Assembly: GCF_004799665.1 (NCBI RefSeq)
Contig: NZ_CP031310.1
Coordinates: forward strand, 1,232,887 to 1,296,886
Source: Halapricum salinum
Lineage (GTDB): Archaea > Halobacteriota > Halobacteria > Halobacteriales > Haloarculaceae
Reading direction: 5' to 3'
DNA: 64,000 nt
This document shows, piece after piece, positions 44,619-54,235 of this stretch. Both the position numbers and the translations under genes were made by a program. Under the pieces are notes generated by a model. That model searched no databases. It saw only the letters and a program-made list of their open reading frames with translations, and was not told where the DNA came from. Position 1 is the stretch's first letter. Every line of letters starts with the position of its first letter.

Positions 44619-45470
44619 CTACGAATCGAGCGAGGTGTTCCCACGAGCGAGCGTTCGTTCGACCCAGGACGGCCGCGGGAGCGTCTCGACGTCGGTCGTG
44701 ACCGAGTAGCGGTAGGCCGTCCGGAAATTGCCGGCGCGCGTGAGCAACGTAAACTCCAGTCGGAGATCGGTCACCAGCCCGTCCGGGCGAATCGTCGCGA
44801 CGAGCGTCCCGTTGGTCACGCCGTTGTGTGTCCGCTCGGCACTCGACCCGAGCAGGCCGCGGTCGTCGCTGGTCGCCCTGACGCGATAGCGGACGCCCTT
44901 GGCCGTCTCGGTCCGGTCGATCGCCTGGACCTGGCTGTTATTGAACCAGACCCCGAGTGTCGAGGTCCTGGCCAGGTCGAGCGGTTCGTCGGGGCGCGAC
45001 GACGAGGGAGAGACAGTCCGGGCGATCCCCTCGGGGACGTCGGCGAACTCGACGGTGTGGGTCCCGTTCGACCAGGTTCCGTACGTGTACCCGACCGAGT
45101 CGTTGGTGTAGCGAGAGAACACCGTCGGCTCCCCGGTCCGGACGACGGTCTCGGTGGCGAGTCGCTCCTCACTGGAGATCGGTTCGCCCCGTGACTGGAA
45201 CCCGTAACTCCGGTTGGCGACCTGCCAGCGGCGGGCTTCGAATCGAACCGCTGCGCTTCCGTTGTCGAGGGCGCGCTCGTGGGCCGCGACGAGCGCCACC
45301 GGGTCGAGAACGTCCCGCTGGTGATCGACTCCGGGCGGTCCGTCGAAGCCGGACGGAACGGACGCCGGTGTGACCGTCTCGACCCCGTCGCCGCCGCTGT
45401 CGGCGTCGAACGGCGTCGTACAGCCGCTTAGCACGACCAGGACGGCCAGCCCGAGTACGGCCCGGCGCAT
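44619..45470 (-). CDS. haloarchaeal lipoprotein (VAAHExAL family), second member
   Basis: A 283-residue secreted protein from the ATG at 45470 (MRRAVLGLAVLVVLSGC), with Cys17 as lipid-modified residue. The mature part contains VALVAAHERALDNGSA, the same signature as in the lipoprotein at 8457-9671, followed by a beta-rich domain with N-glycosylation sequons. The extra length upstream of 45470 is not needed for a good signal peptide. Role unknown. It follows the cupin gene by 83 bases on the same strand. Confidence 0.78.
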   Translation of the reverse strand: MRRAVLGLAVLVVLSGCTTPFDADSGGDGVETVTPASVPSGFDGPPGVDHQRDVLDPVALVAAHERALDNGSAAVRFEARRWQVANRSYGFQSRGEPISSEERLATETVVRTGEPTVFSRYTNDSVGYTYGTWSNGTHTVEFADVPEGIARTVSPSSSRPDEPLDLARTSTLGVWFNNSQVQAIDRTETAKGVRYRVRATSDDRGLLGSSAERTHNGVTNGTLVATIRPDGLVTDLRLEFTLLTRAGNFRTAYRYSVTTDVETLPRPSWVERTLARGNTSLDS

Positions 45471-45553
45471 ACCCACCGTAGAGGGAGCGATCGACAAAGC
45501 CGTGTTGGTGGCTGGCACGGGTGGTACCAGATCGCGAGACACGAGCGTCGGAG

Positions 45554-45928
45554 TCAGTCGTCGGGATCGAAGGGGATCGCCGGGTCCGACCGCGGTGCGC
45601 CGACGCCGAGGACGGTCACCGGCTCCTCGGCACGCGCGGGGTTGTACGCCCGGTGGGGGCTGTCGGGTTCGGCGACCAACACCGACTCGGACTCGACGAC
45701 GTACTCCGTCTCTGGCGTCTCGACATGCAGCGTCCCCTCGAGGACGTAGAACGCTTCCTCGCGGAGTTCGTGGTAGTGGTACTCCCGGGCGAGTTGCTCG
45801 CCCGGAGCCATCGTGTAGCGGGCGAGATGGAGGTTCGCCAGCCCGGACGCGCCGGTGATCGAGCGCCGATCGCAGTGGTAGTCCTCGGTCGGTTCGAGTT
45901 CGTCGGGGTCGACGACGCTGTAGCCCAT
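45554..45928 (-). CDS. single-domain cupin protein
   Basis: A 124-residue cupin. Motif 1 is seen as [22 protein letters not shown], with His residues and Glu as metal ligands (H-x-H-x4-E), and motif 2 as [11 protein letters not shown] with the further His. The enzyme class of such small cupins varies widely and the substrate cannot be read. The ATG at 45928 is 61 bases from the divergent srp54 start. Confidence 0.85.
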   Translation of the reverse strand: MGYSVVDPDELEPTEDYHCDRRSITGASGLANLHLARYTMAPGEQLAREYHYHELREEAFYVLEGTLHVETPETEYVVESESVLVAEPDSPHRAYNPARAEEPVTVLGVGAPRSDPAIPFDPDD

Positions 45929-45989
45929 ATCCGTTCCAGCGACGCCGACAAAAAGGCTTTACCGGCCCAGTCGCGTACCACGTAGCAAC

Positions 45990-47396
45990 ATGGTACTCGA
46001 CGATCTCGGAAAATCTCTCCGCGGGGCCCTGGACGATCTCCGGGGCAAGTCCCGCATCGACGAGGAAGACGTCGACGCCGTCGTCAAGGAGATCCAGCGA
46101 TCGCTCCTGCAGGCCGACGTCGACGTCGACCTCGTCATGTCCCTCTCGGACAGCATCAAGTCCCGCGCCCTCGACGAAGAACCACCGCAGGGCACCTCTG
46201 CCCGTGACTGGGTCCTCCGTATCGTCTACGAGGAACTGGTCGAACTCGTCGGGGAGTCGACGGACCTCCCCTTAGAGAACCAGACGATCATGCTCGCCGG
46301 CCTCTACGGGTCGGGGAAGACGACCACGGCTGCGAAGATGGCCTGGTGGTTCTCGACGAAAGGCCTGCGGCCAGCGATCATCCAGACCGACACCGACCGA
46401 CCAGGCGCGTACGACCAGTCCAAGGAGATGGCCGACCGCGCCGAGGTCGACTTCTACGGCGATCCCGACGAGGACGACCCCGTCAAGATCGCCCGCGAGG
46501 GTCTGGAAGCCACCGAGAGCGCCGACGTTCGGATCGTCGACACGGCCGGTCGAGACGGCCTCAACGAGGAACTGATCGCCCAGATCGAGCGCATCGAGCA
46601 GGAAGTGAACCCCGATCGCAATCTCCTGGTGCTGGACGCCGCGATGGGCCAGAGTGCGAAGAGTCAGGCGCGGGACTTCCAGGAGGCCATCGGCATCGAG
46701 GGCGTCGTCATCACCAAGCTGGACGGCACAGCCAAAGGTGGGGGCGCACTCGCCGCCGTCGACGAGACCGACTCGACCATCGCGTTCCTCGGGACCGGCG
46801 AGACGGTGCAAGATATCGAGCGCTTCGAGCCGGACGGCTTCATCTCCCGGTTGCTCGGGATGGGCGACCTCAAACAGCTGACCGAGCGCGTCGAGCGCGC
46901 GATGGAGGCGACTCAGGACGAGGACGAGGACTGGGATCCCGAGGACATGATGGAGGGGGAGTTCACCCTCTACGACATGCAAAAGCAGATGGAGGCGATG
47001 AACAACATGGGACCGCTCAGTCAGGTCATGGACATGATCCCCGGGATGGGCGGCGGGATCATGGATCAACTCCCGGACAACGCCATGGACGTCACCGAAG
47101 AGCGCATGCGTGACTTCCAGGTCATCATGGACTCGATGACCGAGGGAGAGATGGAGAATCCGAGAGTTGTGGGCAAATCACGCATCGAGCGCATCGCCCG
47201 CGGCTCCGGGAAACCGGAAGAGCGAATCCGTGAGTTGCTCGAACAGCACAAGATGATGGAGCGCACCCTGAAGCAGTTCCAGGGCATGGGCGACGCCGAC
47301 ATGGAACGCATGATGAAACAGATGCAGCAGGGCGGCGGCGGCGGTGGCGGCATGGGCGGCATGGGCGGCGGTCCTGGTGGGCCGTTCGGGGACTGA
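45990..47396 (+). CDS. srp54: signal recognition particle protein SRP54
   Basis: A 468-residue GTPase. N domain (1-95), G domain with [13 protein letters not shown] (about 104-116), [39 protein letters not shown], then the Met-rich M domain (about 300-440) that binds 7S RNA and signal sequences ([22 protein letters not shown]). It ends in a Gly/Met-rich tail. It binds signal peptides emerging from ribosomes and works with FtsY. The 7S RNA gene is not in this window. The TATA-like GGCTTTACC lies about 35 bases upstream. Confidence 0.97.
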   Translation: MVLDDLGKSLRGALDDLRGKSRIDEEDVDAVVKEIQRSLLQADVDVDLVMSLSDSIKSRALDEEPPQGTSARDWVLRIVYEELVELVGESTDLPLENQTIMLAGLYGSGKTTTAAKMAWWFSTKGLRPAIIQTDTDRPGAYDQSKEMADRAEVDFYGDPDEDDPVKIAREGLEATESADVRIVDTAGRDGLNEELIAQIERIEQEVNPDRNLLVLDAAMGQSAKSQARDFQEAIGIEGVVITKLDGTAKGGGALAAVDETDSTIAFLGTGETVQDIERFEPDGFISRLLGMGDLKQLTERVERAMEATQDEDEDWDPEDMMEGEFTLYDMQKQMEAMNNMGPLSQVMDMIPGMGGGIMDQLPDNAMDVTEERMRDFQVIMDSMTEGEMENPRVVGKSRIERIARGSGKPEERIRELLEQHKMMERTLKQFQGMGDADMERMMKQMQQGGGGGGGMGGMGGGPGGPFGD

Positions 47397-47474
47397 AATC
47401 CCCGTTTTGACGGATCGGAGCCCGCAGGTACGGGGTACGCAAATTTTTACGGACAGTCCCGTCCCAGTCGAGAT

Positions 47475-47987
47475 ATGACGAATGGAGAACTCGCTATCAG
47501 GCGGTTTAGTCCCGGTGACGGTGAGCGGATTCAGGAGTTGAACGAACGTGCGATGGCTGAGACGCCGGAGTACGTCACTGGCGCACCTGAGGACGACTTG
47601 CAAGCTGTTCCGAGCCACTATCTGGACGGATCGGGCGAGTTTCTTGTTGGCACTGTCTCGGGGACTCTTGTCGCCATGGGCGCGTACACGACTCTGGACG
47701 GGTGGAAAACGTCGTTTTTCGACAGCGAGAGAACCGCCGAACTCACTCGGATGCGTGTGGACCCGGAATGGCAGGGTAAAGGGGTCGGAACTGCCGTCTA
47801 CTGCGAGTTACAGCGGCGCGCACGGACTGACGGATACCACCGATTCGTCCTTGACACGGGTTCGGCGAACGAACGCGCACGACTGTTCTACGAACACCAC
47901 GGTTTCGAGTGTATCTCCGAGGAAGCTGTCGAGTTCGGGGACCTGACGCTCGACCTCGCGCTGTACGAGAATCGATTCGTCGATTGA
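47475..47987 (+). CDS. GNAT-family N-acetyltransferase
   Basis: A 170-residue acetyltransferase. The acetyl-CoA-binding loop VDPEWQGKGVGTAVYCELQRRAR (R/Q-x-x-G-x-G/A) sits at about 96-118 and the closing GSANERARLFYEHHGFE at 135-151. The substrate is unknown. Codon use is less GC-biased than in neighbouring genes (several TTT, TTG, TCT and ACT codons), which may indicate acquisition by transfer. Confidence 0.88.
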   Translation: MTNGELAIRRFSPGDGERIQELNERAMAETPEYVTGAPEDDLQAVPSHYLDGSGEFLVGTVSGTLVAMGAYTTLDGWKTSFFDSERTAELTRMRVDPEWQGKGVGTAVYCELQRRARTDGYHRFVLDTGSANERARLFYEHHGFECISEEAVEFGDLTLDLALYENRFVD

Positions 47988-48074
47988 GTGGGGAAAATTC
48001 TCACCTCGGCCACGCTCAGACGCCGTTCAGGTGATCGAGATTCAGCCGATTACCTGACGGCAGACGACGATTTT

Positions 48075-48821
48075 TCACTCCGCAGCTCCGTCCTCTTCCC
48101 CGCCTTCCGGTGGCTCCCGCTGGACGACGAACACGGGACCCAGAAACTGCTCGGCGATCTGGTCTGCGGGGAGTCCGAAGACGAACGTGGCGAGCGTGGG
48201 GTCGGATTCGCCCATCACGAGCGCGTCGAAGTCGACCGTCGCGTCGATGATCGCGTCCAGCGGGTCCTGCTCGCTCTCGATCCGCGTCTCGATGCGGGCA
48301 TCGTCGAACCCGCGGTCGACCAGCCTGTCGGCCAGGCCGTCCAGCAGTGTCTGGGCGTCGGCGTCGCTCTCACCCTCGCGGGCGACGTGATACAGCGTCA
48401 TCGTCGCCCCGAAGCCGGCGAAGACGCCGGCCACGACCCGTGCCAGGCGGTCGATACCGACGGTTCCGCGGACGGCAACGAGGACGTCGTCCAGGTCGCC
48501 GACTGTGGCGGGGAGGAGGGTGGCCAGACAGTTCTCCTCGTGGCCGAGGCGGTTGAGCGTCTGCTGGGCGTTGTGCGTGAACACGAGCCGTCGCTCGACG
48601 GTCGCTCCGGCGTTCTCGAACAGGGCTTCGAGTTCGTCCATCCGGGCGGTCGCGCGCTCCTCGAACTGCATCCGGGCCTGCCCGGGTGCGGTCTGTTCGG
48701 GGATGACGTGATAGCCCAGCAGGACGACGTTCGTATCGGCCAGCAGTTTCGGGACGCCGTCGGGGATCGATTCACCCTCCAGGATGCGGATCGGGACGAG
48801 TATGGATGGTCTGTCTGTCAT
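48075..48821 (-). CDS. tandem universal-stress-protein (UspA) domain protein
   Basis: A 248-residue protein with two Usp-like halves (about 5-130 and 140-235). The second ends with DALVMGESDPTLATFVFGLPADQIAEQFLGPVFVV, close to the G-x-x-x-x-x-x-x-G(S/T) nucleotide loop. The first half looks degenerate. The gene begins two bases after the permease stop. In haloarchaea, UspA proteins are often encoded with APC permeases and may control transport by ATP binding (inference). Confidence 0.8.
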   Translation of the reverse strand: MTDRPSILVPIRILEGESIPDGVPKLLADTNVVLLGYHVIPEQTAPGQARMQFEERATARMDELEALFENAGATVERRLVFTHNAQQTLNRLGHEENCLATLLPATVGDLDDVLVAVRGTVGIDRLARVVAGVFAGFGATMTLYHVAREGESDADAQTLLDGLADRLVDRGFDDARIETRIESEQDPLDAIIDATVDFDALVMGESDPTLATFVFGLPADQIAEQFLGPVFVVQREPPEGGEEDGAAE

Positions 48822-48823
48822 GG

Positions 48824-50263
48824 TTAGACGTCACCTCTGAGTTGCACGTCGGCCGCGTAGTAGCGAAACCACAGATAGGACCCCGCCATGATCGCAGCGC
48901 CGATCACGATCGAAGCGCGGTTCATGAAGGCGATCAGGCCGGCGCTGGCGAGGGCGCCCAGGATCGGTATCACTGGGTAGCCGGGGATCCGAAAGTCTGG
49001 ATCGTACCACGCCGGATCCCGGCGGCGCAGGACGAGCAACGCCACGCAGATCAGCGCGTACATCACCAGGTGCAAGAACGAGGCCACTTCCGCGAGGATC
49101 TCGACCTGGTCGGTGGCGACGAGGACGAGGATCGGCCCGCCGGCCATCCCCAGGGCGATGTGGGGCGTGCCGTAGCGGAGATTGATCCGGCTGGCCCACC
49201 GCGGGAGCAGCGCGTCGCGGCTCAGCGCGTACACCGAGCGCGAGGCGCTGAGGACCGAAGCGTTCGCACTCGAAAACGTGGCCAGCAGCCCCGCGAACAG
49301 AATCAGTACGGCGCCTGGTTGGCCCAGGAGATCGCGCGCGACCTCGACCATCGCTGTCTCGCCGAACCCGCCCAGTCGTTCGGCCCCAAAGGAACTGGTC
49401 GCGACGAAGATAGTCACCACGTAGAACAGGGTGACGACGATCACCGAGCCGACCATCGCCAGGGGGAGGTTCCGACTGGGTCTCTTGATCTCGCCGGCGA
49501 CCGTTGCGACCTGAGCGAACCCGAGATAGGAAGTGAACACCAGTGCCGCGGTCGTCAACACGGGCAGTTGGCCCTGGGAGAAGAACTCCTCGGGGACGGT
49601 CTGGTCGCCGAACACGCCGGCAGCGTCGAGGACGCCGTAGGTCAGAAAGCCCGTGAGGATAGCCAGCAAGACGACCACGATTACGTTCTGCAGTTTCGCG
49701 GTGTTCTCGGTTCCGCCGACGCTCAGCCCAGTCAGTGCGACAGCGAAGAGCAGCCCGAGCAGGACGTGCGGGGGTACCGGGAGCCCGGCCAACGAGATGC
49801 CGACTTCCGCGAGGACGGCCACGATGTAGTGGCCCAGGCCGACCAGGTAAAAGGCCGACGCGAAGACCAGGCCGAGCCACAATCCGAGGCCCACGATGGC
49901 GCCGTAGGACGTCCCCATGCTCCGGGAGACGAAGTAGTAGCCGCCGCCGCTCCTGGGCATCGCCGTCGCCAGTTCGGAGGTCGGCAGCGCGACCAGGAGC
50001 GCGATGACGCCGCCGATGGCAAAGGAGAGCGCGGCCGCGGGCCCGGCCTCGGTGGCCGCCAGCCCCGGAAAGACGAAGATCCCCGCCCCGATCATGGTCC
50101 CGATCCCGATCGCCAGCCCGCCGACGAGCCCGATGGTCCGTTCTAACTCGACGTCGTCCTCGTAGACGGTCGTCTCGTCGGTGACGGACTCGGGCTCGTC
50201 GGCGGGTGTCTCGCCTGCGACGTTTTCGCCGACGGGGCCACCATCGGCAGCCGGATCGGCCAT
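48824..50263 (-). CDS. APC-superfamily amino acid permease
   Basis: A 479-residue transporter with about twelve hydrophobic segments after a 40-residue acidic cytoplasmic N-terminus. The first helix carries [15 protein letters not shown], the substrate-binding break of the family; [15 protein letters not shown] is also typical. It takes up amino acids or related amines. The ATG at 50263 is preferred over the frame to 50326. It forms a tight operon with the UspA gene downstream. Confidence 0.92.
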   Translation of the reverse strand: MADPAADGGPVGENVAGETPADEPESVTDETTVYEDDVELERTIGLVGGLAIGIGTMIGAGIFVFPGLAATEAGPAAALSFAIGGVIALLVALPTSELATAMPRSGGGYYFVSRSMGTSYGAIVGLGLWLGLVFASAFYLVGLGHYIVAVLAEVGISLAGLPVPPHVLLGLLFAVALTGLSVGGTENTAKLQNVIVVVLLAILTGFLTYGVLDAAGVFGDQTVPEEFFSQGQLPVLTTAALVFTSYLGFAQVATVAGEIKRPSRNLPLAMVGSVIVVTLFYVVTIFVATSSFGAERLGGFGETAMVEVARDLLGQPGAVLILFAGLLATFSSANASVLSASRSVYALSRDALLPRWASRINLRYGTPHIALGMAGGPILVLVATDQVEILAEVASFLHLVMYALICVALLVLRRRDPAWYDPDFRIPGYPVIPILGALASAGLIAFMNRASIVIGAAIMAGSYLWFRYYAADVQLRGDV

Positions 50264-50322
50264 AGCTAGGCCGTCACACGGAACGAATAAAAAGCGAGTG
50301 GCGGACCCGGGGTCGGCCCGGA

Positions 50323-51054
50323 TCACTCTTCCTCGACCACGCTCGGATGCTGTTCCGGCCGTTCGAGATCCGGGGTAGCCAGTCGCTCACGCATCGCCTC
50401 CAGCGACTGCTGCTCACGGCGCACCCACTCTGCCTCGTCGATCTCCTCACACCCTGGCGGAACGTCACGCCCACGGCCGGTGAAGTACCCCTCAGGCGCG
50501 ACCCAGTCGTGGTAGAAGCCGACCTCGGCATCTTCGAGCAGCGTGACCGCCACCTCCGCGCCGTGACCGGCACAGACCGCGGCCTGGTGTGGTTTCTCTG
50601 CCAGTCGGCCCGCCGCAAAGAGACCCTCGACGCCTGTGCGCCCGCGTTCGTCGACGTCGACGTAGTCCTTCCCGCGGTCGATTACGCCCACGCCCTCGAC
50701 ATCGAGATACGAGACGTCGTTCTTGCTCGCGAGGACGACCCACTTGGCAGTGACCACCTCGTCGTCGGTCTCGACCCGAAACACATCCCTCTCGGTGTCG
50801 GTCACGCTAGTCACTTCGGCCTCGATGATCGTCGCGCCAGCCTCGGTGGCCTGCTCGACGAGCAGGTCGAGCCAGAGGCGGGCGTTGATTCCTGCTGGGA
50901 AGCCGGGGACGTTTTCGAGGTGGGCGTTTCGCCGGAGGATCGACTCGCCGGTGTCGAACACCAGTGTCTCGAAGTCGTGGCGAGCGGTGTAGGTCGCGGC
51001 CATCAGGCCGGCGACGCCGCCGCCGACGACGACGACGTCTGCGTCTGTACTCAT
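50323..51054 (-). CDS. FAD-dependent oxidoreductase, thioredoxin-reductase-like, no CxxC
   Basis: A 243-residue flavoprotein. The FAD-binding [19 protein letters not shown] is at the start and the second FAD motif [26 protein letters not shown] near 170-195. Compared with thioredoxin reductase, the NADPH domain with the CxxC pair is missing or shortened. Thioredoxin reduction is therefore unlikely; it might act on another partner. The C-terminus ends with an acidic, helical extension. The start at 51054 ([13 protein letters not shown]) is clear. Confidence 0.82.
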   Translation of the reverse strand: MSTDADVVVVGGGVAGLMAATYTARHDFETLVFDTGESILRRNAHLENVPGFPAGINARLWLDLLVEQATEAGATIIEAEVTSVTDTERDVFRVETDDEVVTAKWVVLASKNDVSYLDVEGVGVIDRGKDYVDVDERGRTGVEGLFAAGRLAEKPHQAAVCAGHGAEVAVTLLEDAEVGFYHDWVAPEGYFTGRGRDVPPGCEEIDEAEWVRREQQSLEAMRERLATPDLERPEQHPSVVEEE

Positions 51055-51158
51055 ATCTGGGCGGTCGATCCCATCCCTTAGGAGTCGTTCGGTCCAGTTC
51101 CGGATCGAAGACGACTTACTCGGGGCTGAAGATACAGAGCGTATCAGGGTGGCTGACA

Positions 51159-51581
51159 GTGGGGAACGAGAACCGACGCGAACGGTGGGACCCGCCGACA
51201 GGGACGAACGAGAAGCCATTAGCCGAGCAGGATGTAGTGCCGGGCGGAATATACCTCATCGCAACAGTCGCAATTCTCGTGACGGGGGTCGGCCTCCTGC
51301 AGACGGTCGGGACGATCGCAAACAGTGGCATCGGCATCATCAGCGCCGTCCTCGTCACAGTCGGGACTATCGAGATCGCCGCGATGATCGGGCTCGTCCG
51401 TGGTAGCTCGACGGCCTGGACGCTCGTCGTCGTGCTGTACGCGTTCTCGACACTCGCCAACGTGCTCGCGTTCGGCCTCCTCTGGGGTGTGGTACCAGGC
51501 CTCGTGACGGCCTACGTCTACTCCAAGCGACGATACTTCGTCAGCCCTTTCGACGACACCAGCCCCGACAGACATCGGTAG
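51159..51581 (+). CDS. four-helix membrane protein (start uncertain)
   Basis: The frame codes for four hydrophobic segments after a polar N-terminal part (GNENRRERWDPPTG). A GTG at 51159 gives 140 residues; a second GTG at 51237, directly before the first helix, gives 114. It has a basic stretch YSKRRYF before an acidic tail. I do not recognise a family. Confidence 0.5.
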   Translation: MGNENRRERWDPPTGTNEKPLAEQDVVPGGIYLIATVAILVTGVGLLQTVGTIANSGIGIISAVLVTVGTIEIAAMIGLVRGSSTAWTLVVVLYAFSTLANVLAFGLLWGVVPGLVTAYVYSKRRYFVSPFDDTSPDRHR

Positions 51582-51627
51582 CGATCGGGACGCACCCGGA
51601 CAAGTCGGGGCGACGGCGACACGTCCC

Positions 51628-52257
51628 TCAGGTACCGGTCGCAACGTTCCGGCCGAGCCCCTTCAGGAGCGCGAGCGCGACGCCCAGCCCGGCCTTGACC
51701 TCGGGATCGCGCATCGCTTTAGCGAGACCGATCGCGCCGACGGGCTCGACCTCCTCGCTGGTGGCGTCGCCGACGGCGTGCAGCACCGATTCCAGTCCGC
51801 GAGAGACGTCTTCTTCGGCGGCCGTGTCGGCCACGCCGCCCAGTTGCGAGCCGAGATTCGAGAGGCTCATCACCATCTCGTCGTCCATCGCCGCCGTCAG
51901 CAACGAGGCGACCTCCGCAAGCGCGAGCAGATCGTCCAGCGTCCCGGTCCGCTGGAGGCGAGCCAGCCCCTCCAGCCCCTCCGCGAGGTCGTCGGCGTTC
52001 TCGCCGACGGCGTCGCCCAGCCGGACCAGTTCGTCAGTCGCCATCCCGTCGGCGGCCATTCCGAGATTGGTGGTCGTCTCGGTCACCGACTGGACCATCT
52101 CGTCGTCGGCCGCGGCGGTCAGCAACGAGGCGACGTCGAGCAGTTCGTTGACCTCGTCGAGGCGTTCGAGCAAGCGGGCCGCCTCCTCGGGGTTCTCGGC
52201 CACGAGCGACTGGAAGTCGACGTCTTCGGGCGTCGGTTCCTGCTGGGCTTCGCTCAT
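51628..52257 (-). CDS. DUF1641 protein of the sulfide-oxidation operon
   Basis: A 209-residue helical protein with repeated segments VASLLTAAADDEMV and VASLLTAAMDDEMV, and the end LAKAMRDPEVKAGLGVALALLKGLG, all typical of the DUF1641 family. In archaea and bacteria, members are often encoded next to sulfide:quinone reductase. The function is unknown, but partnership with SQR is likely. The gene starts two bases after the SQR stop, so the two are co-transcribed and possibly co-translated. Confidence 0.88.
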   Translation of the reverse strand: MSEAQQEPTPEDVDFQSLVAENPEEAARLLERLDEVNELLDVASLLTAAADDEMVQSVTETTTNLGMAADGMATDELVRLGDAVGENADDLAEGLEGLARLQRTGTLDDLLALAEVASLLTAAMDDEMVMSLSNLGSQLGGVADTAAEEDVSRGLESVLHAVGDATSEEVEPVGAIGLAKAMRDPEVKAGLGVALALLKGLGRNVATGT

Positions 52258-52259
52258 GG

Positions 52260-53402
52260 TCAGATCAGCCCCCGGGCAGTCAGCCAGTACGACTCGTTGT
52301 AGCCCAGTTTCGCCCAGTGGATCGGTTTCGAGGGCTCGCGCATCGTCGGCTCGTCGCCGTAAGCGAACTCGACGAAGGTGGCCTCGTCCATCCCGGTCTC
52401 GATGAAGCAGACCGTCTTGCCGTCGAAGGTCGCGGTCGGAGTCTGGCCGCGGACCCGGCTACTGATCCGATCGGCCACGGTCCCGGCCTCGTAGTGGGCG
52501 ACGCTCCCTGCTTTGGAGGTCGGCACGTCTGCGACGTCACCGATAGCGTAGACGTCCGCGGCGTGTTCTGCTTCCAGGGTGTGTCTGTCGACTTCGACCC
52601 AGCCGTCTTCGCCAAGACCGGCCTCACGCACGAGGTCGCTGCCGTCGTGGGGCGGGATCGCCACGAGCAGGTCGTAGTCCAGCTCCTTGCCCTCCATCGT
52701 CTCCAGCACCTGAGCGTCGGGATCGACTGTTTCGGCGTTGAAGAACGTCTCCAGTTCGATCCCGCGTTCCTCGAAAATGGGCGTGACCCACTCGGCCACC
52801 GACTGGAGGCCGTGGGCGCGCTGGATCGGGTAGGTGTAGGTCAACTCGACGTCTTCGCGCAGCCCACGCTGTCGCAGCCAGTCGTCGACCATCAGCACGA
52901 ACTCGACGGGCGCAGCCGGGCACATGTGCGGGACACCGATCACGCTCAACACGAGGTGGCCCTCACGGAAGTCGGCCAGTTCCTCGCGCAGTGCCTCGGC
53001 TCCCTCCGGGCTGTAGAAGTGGTGGCCACCGTCGACGAGGCCGGGCACTTCCTCGGGCACGAGATTCGCGCCCGTCGCCAGTACGAGATGGTCGTAGGAC
53101 AGCCCACGTCGGTTATCGAGGACGACGCGCTGGGCGTCGGTGTCGACCTCAGTCACCCGTGCGTTCCAGAACTCGACGCTCCGGGGGAGCAAGTCGGTGA
53201 GGGGTTTCGTGGCCTCAGAGACATCCTTCTTCCCGAAGGGGACGTACAGGTACGCCGGCTTGTAGTACTGGTTCTCGCCGTCGTTGACCAGCACGACCTC
53301 GACGTCTCCACGATCCAGTTCGGGTTCGAGGCGGTCTGTCAGTCGGTTCGCGAGCACCGTCCCGCCGGTCCCGCCACCGACGATCACGATCCGTTCGGTC
53401 AT
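52260..53402 (-). CDS. sqr: sulfide:quinone oxidoreductase
   Basis: A 380-residue flavoprotein. FAD motif IVIVGGGTGGTVLANRL at 5-21; second motif ADVYAIGDVADVPTSK at 282-297. Cys161 (HMCPAAP) and Cys332 (TVCFIETG) match the two redox cysteines that carry the sulfide-derived sulfur in SQR. A hydrophobic/aromatic C-terminus (HWAKLGYNESYWL) probably dips into the membrane. It oxidises sulfide to polysulfide or persulfide and reduces quinone. It is the third gene of the DsrE-TusA-SQR-DUF1641 operon. Confidence 0.9.
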   Translation of the reverse strand: MTERIVIVGGGTGGTVLANRLTDRLEPELDRGDVEVVLVNDGENQYYKPAYLYVPFGKKDVSEATKPLTDLLPRSVEFWNARVTEVDTDAQRVVLDNRRGLSYDHLVLATGANLVPEEVPGLVDGGHHFYSPEGAEALREELADFREGHLVLSVIGVPHMCPAAPVEFVLMVDDWLRQRGLREDVELTYTYPIQRAHGLQSVAEWVTPIFEERGIELETFFNAETVDPDAQVLETMEGKELDYDLLVAIPPHDGSDLVREAGLGEDGWVEVDRHTLEAEHAADVYAIGDVADVPTSKAGSVAHYEAGTVADRISSRVRGQTPTATFDGKTVCFIETGMDEATFVEFAYGDEPTMREPSKPIHWAKLGYNESYWLTARGLI

Positions 53403-53441
53403 TTCCGATCACCCGTGTAGAAATGTGCATTCATTACACGA

Positions 53442-53687
53442 TCACTCGGTCGTTCTGACGTAGAGACTCCAGTAGTCGTCGTGTTCGACGACGTCGAGCA
53501 TCTCGTGGCCGGCTTCGTCGGTCCACTCGGGCACGTCGCTTCGGGAGCCGTTGTCACTGGTCTGGAGTTCGATCACGGTGTCGGCGTCGACTTTCTTGAT
53601 CTTGCCGATCAGGTCCATCAGCGGACCCGGGCAGGTCGCGCCACGGGAGTCGACCACGACGTCTGGGGAGATGGATTCACTCATCAT
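53442..53687 (-). CDS. tusA: TusA-like sulfurtransferase
   Basis: An 81-residue protein with the TusA/SirA signature RGATCPGPLMDLI; Cys18 or Cys19 is the persulfide carrier, depending on which of two adjacent Met codons starts the protein. The rest, with VIELQTSDNGSRSDVPEW, matches the small alpha/beta fold. It accepts sulfane sulfur and passes it to partners, here most likely between SQR products and DsrE. Confidence 0.9.
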   Translation of the reverse strand: MMSESISPDVVVDSRGATCPGPLMDLIGKIKKVDADTVIELQTSDNGSRSDVPEWTDEAGHEMLDVVEHDDYWSLYVRTTE

Positions 53688-53694
53688 GATCACC

Positions 53695-54096
53695 TCAGAC
53701 GAACAGCACCTGCTTGTCCTTCGCTTTCTGGAGGAAGCCGGAGACACCCAGTACGCCGTCGAAGACGTCGACGTAGTCGTCGATGCCGTTGCCCATGAGG
53801 TCCATCACCATCTCGCAGGCGTACACTTCGAGGGGACCCAGTTCCTTGGCCTGGGTCAGCTGCTCGGTGAACAGCGGGACCTGGTCGCCCTCGGACTGCA
53901 ACATCGCGTAGCCGGCCTCGCCAGCCACGTCGAAGTCACCGCTCTCGACGGTCTCGCGTTCGAAGGCCGTCAGCCCGTTCATCGTCGCGAAGACCTGAAC
54001 GGGGACGTCCGAGGCCGCCGCGATCGAGCCGATCATGCTCACTGCCTGTACGCGCTCTAGCTCGCCGGAGGCGAGAACGATTGCATAGCCAGTCAT
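53695..54096 (-). CDS. DsrE/F-like sulfur-carrier protein
   Basis: A 133-residue DsrE-fold protein. The start MTGYAIVLASGELERVQAVSMIGSIAAAS, the segment LEVYACEMVMDLMG with its Cys, and the ending KDKQVLFV are typical of the DsrE-family peroxiredoxin-like proteins found with TusA. The Cys in YACEM probably binds persulfide. First gene of the operon, eight bases before tusA. Confidence 0.88.
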   Translation of the reverse strand: MTGYAIVLASGELERVQAVSMIGSIAAASDVPVQVFATMNGLTAFERETVESGDFDVAGEAGYAMLQSEGDQVPLFTEQLTQAKELGPLEVYACEMVMDLMGNGIDDYVDVFDGVLGVSGFLQKAKDKQVLFV

Positions 54097-54120
54097 CTGT
54101 CGCTCACACCTGAATGAAGA

Positions 54121-54148
54121 CAGTATGTAGTTATAGTATTGTGCTATA
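54121..54148 (-). promoter_or_regulatory. promoter and possible operator of the sulfur operon
   Basis: On the minus strand, ACTATAACTAC (54127-54137) is a good TATA box about 35-40 bases before the DsrE-like start. It overlaps a small inverted pair TATAG (54132-54136) and CTATA (54144-54148), which may bind a regulator. Confidence 0.45.
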
Positions 54149-54235
54149 TTTCCAAGATAGTGAGAACAGGCGGAAGCGGAGCACGCGGTGACATCGCGAA
54201 CGGTTTTTTGCCCCTCGCGGTACTCACCCCGGACG

